A stretch of 64,000 bases of DNA from Clonostachys chloroleuca (Eukaryota > Ascomycota > Sordariomycetes > Hypocreales > Bionectriaceae). The translations under genes were made by a program, and so were the position numbers. The first letter of the stretch is position 1; each line of letters starts with the position of its first letter. Of the stretch, positions 56,079 to 64,000 are shown one piece after another. Under the pieces are notes generated by a model. The model did not search any database. It saw only the letters and a program-made list of their open reading frames with translations, and was not told the DNA's origin. Where the stretch lies: the NCBI GenBank assembly GCA_037952775.1, contig JBANAY010000001.1:1612001-1676000 (forward strand). The letters run 5' to 3'.

Positions 56079-59000
56079 AAAATCTTTTTCTAGATTTTAT
56101 TTTTAAAATATTCTTCTTTAATTATTTTCTTTAAATCTATATCTATTAATAGATTAGAAGTTAATTCTATTTCTAGATATATATCTTCTGAGAAATATCT
56201 ATTATCTTTATTTTTATTATTCTAAATATTATCTAATTTATTTACTAGATAATATTCTTTCTTTATATCTTCTAATTAGTTTTTATTATCTAATATTAGA
56301 AGTTAGAATAATATATTTAGAATTAGATTTTATTTTCTAAAGATATAGAAAATATTTAAACTAAATTAATTTAAATATATTAAAGTATTTATTAATTATT
56401 AGTTTACTTTTATTATATTTATTATATTAATACTTATATAGTTAATTATATCTTTTATTAATATATAGTCTATTAAGATAATAGATTACTTTTAATATAA
56501 ATTAATAAATACTCTATTTTTTTATATATATTTAGACTAGATATATAACTTCTAATTCTATTAAAATATATTCTTTTTTATCTAGTTTAATTATTCTATT
56601 TAGAAATATAATTAGTTAGATTTTTTTAATAAGTAATTATTTATTATCCTAATAATCTAATACTAAATAGAAAATAAAAATATCTATATTTATTTATTTA
56701 AATCTAATTTAATAAATAATATTTTATTTAGATCTTAATAATATAATAAAATTTCCTTTAATAAATATATTTAGAGAATATTAAAGAATTATATTTTTTT
56801 ATTAGTTAGTTAAAATATTATTTTAACTATATTCTTTACTCTTATAGTTTTATTAATTTTCTATATTTTAATATTCTTTTTTTTTTAATTCTTCTAATAA
56901 AGTTTTCTTTCTTATTTTAAGTAGTTTAACTTTCTATATATATTAATAAATAAAAATATATAGAAATTCTATTATTCTAAAATATATCTTAAGTAATCTA
57001 AGATTATTAGATATTTTAATTTTTATAATTACTACTATTCTTTTTTCTATAGTAATTATTTCTAAAGTATTAACTTTAAAGTCTAATAGTATAATAGAAA
57101 AGTAATAGTAGAATAATTTATAGAGTAATAATATAAAGCTAATATCTTAGAAAACTAAAAGAATATTTCTTATATACTTATAATATTTCTTAAATAAATT
57201 ACTAAATATAAGGATACTATTAATATATATATATATATATATATAATTATAATATAAATATAAAAATTAATCTATAAATTATTAAGTATAGAATAGATTA
57301 TTTTTAAATCCTATTATAGTAATATTTAATATTTTAAATCCCTATAAACTAATAATTATTATATAATTATAATATTTTATAAGAATAAATAGTTAGAAGA
57401 AAAAGACTAATATATTAAATATTATTATATACTTCTTTCCTCTAATCTTTATAATAATATTTTATTAAATAGGAATTAAATAGATATTTAGTACTAATAC
57501 CTTATTTAATATATAAAGATCTATAATAATATATTTCTTTTTCTTTTTATTAATTAGTTACTATATAATAAATATAGAACTTATAAATTTAGAAGGTTAT
57601 AATATCTATTTTATTTTCTCTACTTTATATAGCTTATTATAAATATTATTAAGAATCTTTTAATTCTCTAGTTTAAGTTAGTAGGATCTAATTAATAGTT
57701 TAAAATTCTACTAGTTATTTATTAAGTTAATTTTTATTTTATTTTCTTTATATATATATATATAATTCTATAGTTCTTCTATATATTATATAATTTAATA
57801 ATTTCTCTTATTTTCTTAGTTTTTAATAAGTCTATTATATAGATATATATACTATTATTTAGTTTAATTTTAAATATATTAAGTAGCTTAATAGAAAACT
57901 ATTATTTCTATATTTACTAGATTAGTTCTTTAAAGGGGTTATTCTCTTCCTATAGTATTTAGTCTATTACTAGATTAATAAATCTATTTTTATTTATTAT
58001 ATTTTAAAATTAGAATAATAATTCTTTATTATTAACTAGTAAATTAATCTTATTATTAAAATTATAAATAGTTTTAATATAATTCTTTCTTTTAAACTTT
58101 TATAGAACTTCTAAATTATTATAGATTAATATTTATTCTATCTAATAATTAAATATATTCTTTTCTAATATTATAATATAATCTTTTATTATTTTATTAC
58201 TTAATATAAAATAAAAAACTCTTATTATAAAATAATTATTAATTTTATTAATTAAACTATAATAAATATTTATTTAATCTACTAATTTTAGTAGAATTAT
58301 TTTATTTTATACTATTATTAAGCTAGCTATTTAATTCTTTTTCTATATATATTTAAATATTATTTTTATTTCTTTATAATTATTAAACTTAAGTTATTTA
58401 ATATTTATTAGAATTAATATCTAATAATTAAATATCTACTTTATACTAAATAGTATATTTAGTTTAAATTAATTAATTATCTAAGCTTTAATTATAAACT
58501 TAGAATATATATCTATTCTATTAAGTATTTTCTTAGATATAAAAAAAGAAAAATAGATCTTATTTTTAATCTTAATAAATCTATTTATAATCTATATTAT
58601 TTTTAAAAAAAAGTACTTTAAAATATTTTATATTAATTAAATAATATTTTATTTAATTTCTATTTATTAAAATATTTAAATATTTAGAATCTATTATAAT
58701 AATTAATTTCTTTATTCTATTTCTAAATATAATTCTTATTTTTATATATTTAAATTATATATTTAATAATTTACTCTTTATTATTTAGATTATCTTTCTA
58801 CTTATAAAATATACTTTAATTATTCTATATTAATTAAATATATTTTATATTTCTTCTTCTTTTATAATCTTCTTTATTTTACTCTAATTTTTTAAAGGAT
58901 TATATAAAGCTAAAGAAGTATTTATCTACTCTTTATCTAGCTTACCCTAATTAAATAATAAATTCTCTTATCTAGATAAATTAATCTATTAGTTAGATAG

Positions 59001-61633
59001 TTTATATCTATAATAATTATTTATATAAATATATTAATAGAGTTTATTTTTAGATTTAAAGTTCTTATTATACTTAATATAAGTTAGATCTCTAGATAAA
59101 TTAATAGAGAGAATATTTATTTATTTTATAGATTTAAGTATATAGTATATATCCAGATTATTTAGAGAAAAAGTAAATTAGTTTAATTTATTTAATTAAT
59201 TATTATTATTTCTAATAACTTATTCTATTTATATAATATTATTTTTATCTAGTTAGACTGAGTTAATATATATATATTCTTCTTCTTCTAGGGTTTTTTT
59301 AATTATTATTTATTTATTTAAGTTTATTTTAATAAATATATTATTATCTATATTTTTATACTAATAAGTTTTTTTTCTTATTTATAATACCTATTATTAG
59401 TATTACCTCTTACTCTAAAATTTTAGATATTAATAATATAGATCTCTACTCTTTCCTTTATAATTATTATTTTAATTATTAGAAGAGTAATCTTTATTTT
59501 AACTATAAAAGTATACTTTCTTCTTATAATCTCTATTATAGTTATTATATTAATTATTATATTAGTTTTCTTAGATATTATATTAATAATCTTAGTTATT
59601 ATAATTATAATTTCTTCTATTATATCTATTATTATTCTAAAAGTAGTATAAATTATTAATTATACTATTTAGAGTAATATAGAATATAATTATACTTATA
59701 TTATTTGAAGATTTAGTATTAATTATTTTTAGGAATTAGTTATATAAGGATTTTAATTATTTTTTTAATTTTTAGATTATAATTATATTAAATAATATAT
59801 TATTAAGCTTATTTTAATAAATTTAAACTTTCTCTATTAAATAAACTAATTATCTAAAGAACTAGAGATTTAGAATCTATTTATATTAATTAGAAGATTA
59901 ATCTATTATTTATTTATTTTACCTCTAAATAATTAGATAAGATTTTAATAGATTATATTAGCTTTTACTTATAATATTATATTTATTCTAATACTATTAA
60001 TAAAATTATTAATATCCTACTAAATTATTTCTAATTTAGAGATTTAAACTATTAAATTAATATTATTCTTATTATTTAATTTAGATTAGAAATAACTAAT
60101 ATAATAGATTTTCTATTTATTTTATTTATTATTACTATTTCTAATATATTAATTAATCTGATTTAATATACTAACTATTTATATTAGTATTTATTAGAAT
60201 TATTTAAAAATTAAATTAATTATTATTTATTTAATATTTTAATTTTAAATAAGGGGTTAGAATAATTAAGGGAATAATAATAGAGGAGGAGAAGAGTTTT
60301 ATATTATATTATAATAATATCTAAATTTTTTTATTTAGTTAAATATTACTACTAACTATTTTATTATTATATTTCTATCTATTAGTTAATTACTATTATT
60401 TTCTTAATTTCTCTAATTACTAGGGTTATTCCCTAGTTAACTATTACTCTAGCTATCTAGTTAGTTTCTAGTACTAAAGCTAAAGAATTACTCTAATTAT
60501 TATTTTTTAATATTTTATTTAATAAATTAGTATATATAGTAAAATAATAAATATTATTCTTAAGATTAAATAATACTTACTTTAATTAGAATAATTAACT
60601 AAATTTTAATTATTTTACTAATTTTCTTTTTAACTAAATTTTTTTATTTTTTTATATTTACTTAGTTTAAAATATTAGTAGATTTCTTAATTAAATTAAT
60701 ATATTTTTTTTATATAATTCTAAAAATTAATTTAATTATTTAGAAGATTTAAATAATAATTAATCTATTAGTATTAATTAATTTATTTATATAGTAGATT
60801 TAATAGAAAGTATTACTACTAGAGGTATTATTATATAAATAAATATTTAAATTAATTAAGTAAATACTTATATAATAGAAGATATTATTACTAATACTTT
60901 AGATATTTATTTTACTTAAGATATTAATACTTATAATATTAAGTTAAGGAAGGAGCTATAAATATTATCTCTTTAATTAAATAGTTTATATATCTACTAT
61001 TTAGAGATAAAATCTAATTACTATAATATATTATTCTTTTCTATATCTATTAGAATATATATCTTTATCTATTAAGAGAGTTCTAAATAGTTTAATAAAA
61101 CTAGTAAATAAATTAATATCTATATTATTAGATTTACTAATAAATTCCTTTTATATACTAATTAAACTTTAGTTTTAGTTATTTTTTACTATTTATAGAT
61201 AAAAACTTTAAATATATACTTATTTATCTATTTAATTAGGTAGTTATATATTTAAAGCTCTAGAGAAGAAAATTTTAATTATATTAATAAATTATAATTA
61301 TAATTAGTTAATTTCTTAATAAATTTATATCTAGTTATAATAAAAGAAGATAAAAATATTAAATTTTTATATAGATTATTAATTATTTAATCTTTTAATT
61401 TAAAAAAATTAAAAATTAAAGATTTTAATAATTAATACTACTAATAGAAGGTTTTAATAAAAATTTAGTTATTAATATTTATTAGTAGAATATATTCTGA
61501 ATTTAATAGTCTAAGGATATAATACTAGGATAGATAGTTTATAATATAATTAAAAAGTAATAATTAATTAAGAATAATTAATTAAAAATAGTTTATATAG
61601 TTATAGTCCTCTTAATATAAGAATTACTATTAG

Positions 61634-61770
61634 TTAGTATAGGTAAAACAGATAATAATAAGCTTAAGTTTTATTTTCTATCTTTACTACTATAATAAGC
61701 TAATAGGTAGATTAGTTAGTTTAGATTAGATTAATTAATCTAACTATTAGTATATATTATATATCTGATA
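61634..61770 (+). repeat. 137-bp dispersed repeat, copy 2
   Basis: Same orientation and length as 34064-34200. This copy keeps slightly more CpA and TpG. Confidence 0.6.
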
Positions 61771-63675
61771 TAAATAATTTAATCTCTAAATTAAATAATA
61801 TCTAGAGATATCTAAATAGCTTTAATATAACTCTTTAATATTATAATCTCTTATTTAAAATAATAAATCTAATTATTAATAAAATTAAACTAGATCTTAG
61901 TATAATTAGTATTAATAGAATTCTAATAATATAAATTCTATTATTAAAATATTTTTATTTAGTTATATTAGTTATAAACTATAGTATATATTATTATATT
62001 ATTATATATTTTATTAAATAAATAATTAATTTAAATTAGAAAATAAAATATAAATATTAGAAAAGAGAATATTAGAAAAATAAATATTTAATAAAATATA
62101 ATAGTTAGGTAATTTATACTAGATAGAGTTTAGAATAAATTAGAATTAAACTAATTAGAGTATTATTCTGAGTAATATAATTAGGTTATTATAAGCTATA
62201 TAATATAAATTACTATTAATATATAAGTATTATAGAGCTAGTAATAATAGATATATAGATAATATTATTAATAACTATTTAAAAGAGTATTCTATTTAGT
62301 AAAATAAATATATATATATACTAGAATAATATATTAAATATAGAATATATTATTAATAATTAGTTAGTAATATAGTTAATATATATAATATTAACTATAT
62401 TCTTTAATTATATATAACTAGATATAATAACTAAAAATAATATTTAGATAATATAGAGATTAGTTTATAATATAATACTCTTTCCTATTAGTTTTATTTT
62501 TAAAATTATATTTAATAGCCTAGTTAGTATATTACTTAACTTTCTTCTTTTATTATTTATACTAATACTATATTATATAGTTAATTATATTATAGTATTT
62601 AAGGTTTATCTATATAATAAATCTATTATATTAGAATTTATTATTAATAGACTAAAGAGAAGCTAGATATAATAGAGAAGGAATTAGAATATATAAGTAT
62701 TAAGATATAGTATTTATATAAATAAAAGAAAATATAGCTTAATAAGATAATATAAATAGTATTTTATAGTATTAATAGTATTAAGAAGTTAGAGTAAATA
62801 GAATATAAAAAGATAGAGAAAGTAGTTTATAAATTAGTTTCTTTTTTAGTAATTATTTTATCTAAATCTATATTTTTAGAAATTAAAATTAATTTAATAT
62901 TTCTTTAAAAGAATATAGAATTATTTTCTTTTTAATTTATTAGAATAAATATTTCTAAATCTAGTAATACTATTAGATAAACTTCTAATAGTTTTTTTTA
63001 AATATTTAATAGATTTCTAAATATTATTTTTATTAATATATTTTTTCTATTTAATAAAATAAAATATTTATTTATTTCTAATTTCTTTTTTTAGTATTTT
63101 TTTCTAGTTTATATTTTTCTTTATAGATCTTAATTAAATAGTTTTAATTTAGAGTATTTTCTAATATTTTTTTAAATAATAAAATATAAAAAACTAGATA
63201 AATATATATTATATCTAGTAATAATAGTTTATAATTAATATTTAATTTTTTCTTTAGAATTTTAAATAAATTCTAATTTTATTATTATTTCTATATATAG
63301 TAAATATAATTTTTTTTTATAAATATAATAGTAAATATATCTAATCTATTAAATACTTATTAATTTATAAATACTAGTTTATATTTATAATTTATATATA
63401 TAGATATAAGTTAAATATTTAGATTCTTATATTAAACTATTATATATAATCTATACTATAAGTAGTAATTATATCTAATTATTTTATTTATAATTAATAT
63501 ATATTTATAAGTATTATTTTAATATTTAATTTAAATATTCTATTTATTTATTATTTTAAAGATAATAAGTTATTAAAAGCTTATATTTAGTATTTATTTA
63601 TATTATAAATAATTATTAAAATTTAAAAATAAATATTATTTCTCTATTTAAAATTATTTTTTTTAAATAATCTAT

Positions 63676-63864
63676 TATTAGTATACTAAATACTACTAAC
63701 TAGTAGTTACTAGCTAGAAGCTAGAAGTAGAGTAGTTTGCTTAGTTAAAACTGCTTTAGAACTATATTTATAACTAGTTTACTTCTATAGCTAGAATAGT
63801 AACTTAATTAATTACTTTTAATCTATCTACTCTATAGTATATATTTTAGAAAAGCCTTCTAATA
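63676..63864 (-). mobile_element. 189-bp LTR, inverted, of an element continuing beyond the window
   Basis: The reverse complement of the 189-bp LTR family, exact length retained. The DNA to its right (63865-64000) is the reverse complement of the sequence left of the old element's LTR at 42668. So this is the corresponding LTR of a second full element, in opposite orientation, that extends past the right edge. No duplicated flank is visible inside the window, as expected. Confidence 0.75.
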
Positions 63865-64000
63865 CTAATTAGTAGTTATATAATAACTATAGATTAATAA
63901 AGAAGAAGAGATAGGATTTCCTAAGTACTTAGGGAAGTATAGTTCTCTTATAAGTATTAGTCTTATACTATAGAACTATATATAATATATAATATAATAA

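Larger units (their letters stand above)
50330..63675. repeat. AT-rich RIP-mutated DNA, right block
   Basis: About 13.3 kb with the same loss of CpA and TpG as the left block. No gene, RNA gene or intact element can be read. It includes a roughly 1-kb inverted repeat (52237-53260 against 55024-56078), a run of 19 A near 56064-56082, and the second 137-bp repeat copy. The size and purity suggest several nested, fully RIP-inactivated elements. Confidence 0.85.

Noticed and set aside
56040..56100. Run of 19 A as the poly(A) tail of a LINE-type element
   Set aside because: It sits at the end of one inverted-repeat arm, but no target duplication or LINE coding remnant could be read. The matching arm has only a short T run.
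33184..63675. Mitochondrial DNA insertion as the cause of AT-richness
   Set aside because: The loss of CpA and TpG, LTRs with 5-bp duplications, and absence of any mitochondrial gene or rRNA motif fit RIP of nuclear repeats better.

Overview
The window is nuclear DNA from a filamentous ascomycete (Pezizomycotina), most likely a eurotiomycete related to Aspergillus and Penicillium. The evidence is many short introns (about 50-130 nt) with GTRNGT donors and CTAAC or CTGAC branch sites, orthologues of single-copy eukaryotic genes, a Ste2/PreB-type pheromone receptor, and long AT-rich tracts with the signature of repeat-induced point mutation (RIP). The species cannot be named from the sequence alone.

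Positions 1-30026 are ordinary gene-dense chromosome. In order: the 5' end of an unknown gene (-), a Tom6-like mitochondrial import protein (+), a large disordered hypothetical protein (+), the alpha-pheromone receptor ste2/preB (-), ESCRT-I subunit vps23 (-, with a frame break in a homopolymer), indoleamine 2,3-dioxygenase (+), RNA polymerase II subunit RPB2 (+), cytochrome oxidase assembly factor PET117 (-), V-ATPase subunit G vma10 (+, with a 9-nt microexon), a CTNNBL1-type armadillo protein (-), a very large MIT-domain protein (+), mitochondrial translation factor GUF1 (+) and a histidine-phosphatase-family protein (-). Each gene has its own promoter. Two pairs converge closely (vma10/CTNNBL1 and GUF1/phosphatase) and two diverge (PET117/vma10 and CTNNBL1/MIT protein). 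The functions are housekeeping and do not form one pathway.

Positions 30027-33180 are a transition zone with no clear intact gene. It ends in a broken NLR-like (NACHT P-loop) gene that is cut off where AT-rich DNA starts.

From about 33180 to the window end the DNA is extremely AT-rich and almost devoid of CpA and TpG, as expected after saturating RIP. Three layers of transposon insertion can be read from it. (1) A RIP-degraded LTR element family has 189-bp LTRs: one solo LTR (33550-33738, TSD TATCT), one complete element (34364-50324 including later insertions, TSD ATCCT), and one inverted LTR at the right edge (63676-63864). (2) A less mutated 863-bp solo LTR (41603-42465, TSD ATAGT) sits inside that element. 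(3) A pristine 7463-bp Ty3/gypsy chromovirus (42782-50244, TSD AGCAG, identical 379-bp LTRs) sits inside the old element's 3' LTR. It has gag, a -1 frameshift signal, pol with a chromodomain, a predicted self-priming site, and an antisense ORF for a protein with six cysteines spaced much like a Zn(II)2Cys6 cluster, followed by a coiled coil. This antisense gene is the strongest candidate for something under-described. The right-hand 13 kb also holds a roughly 1-kb inverted repeat.
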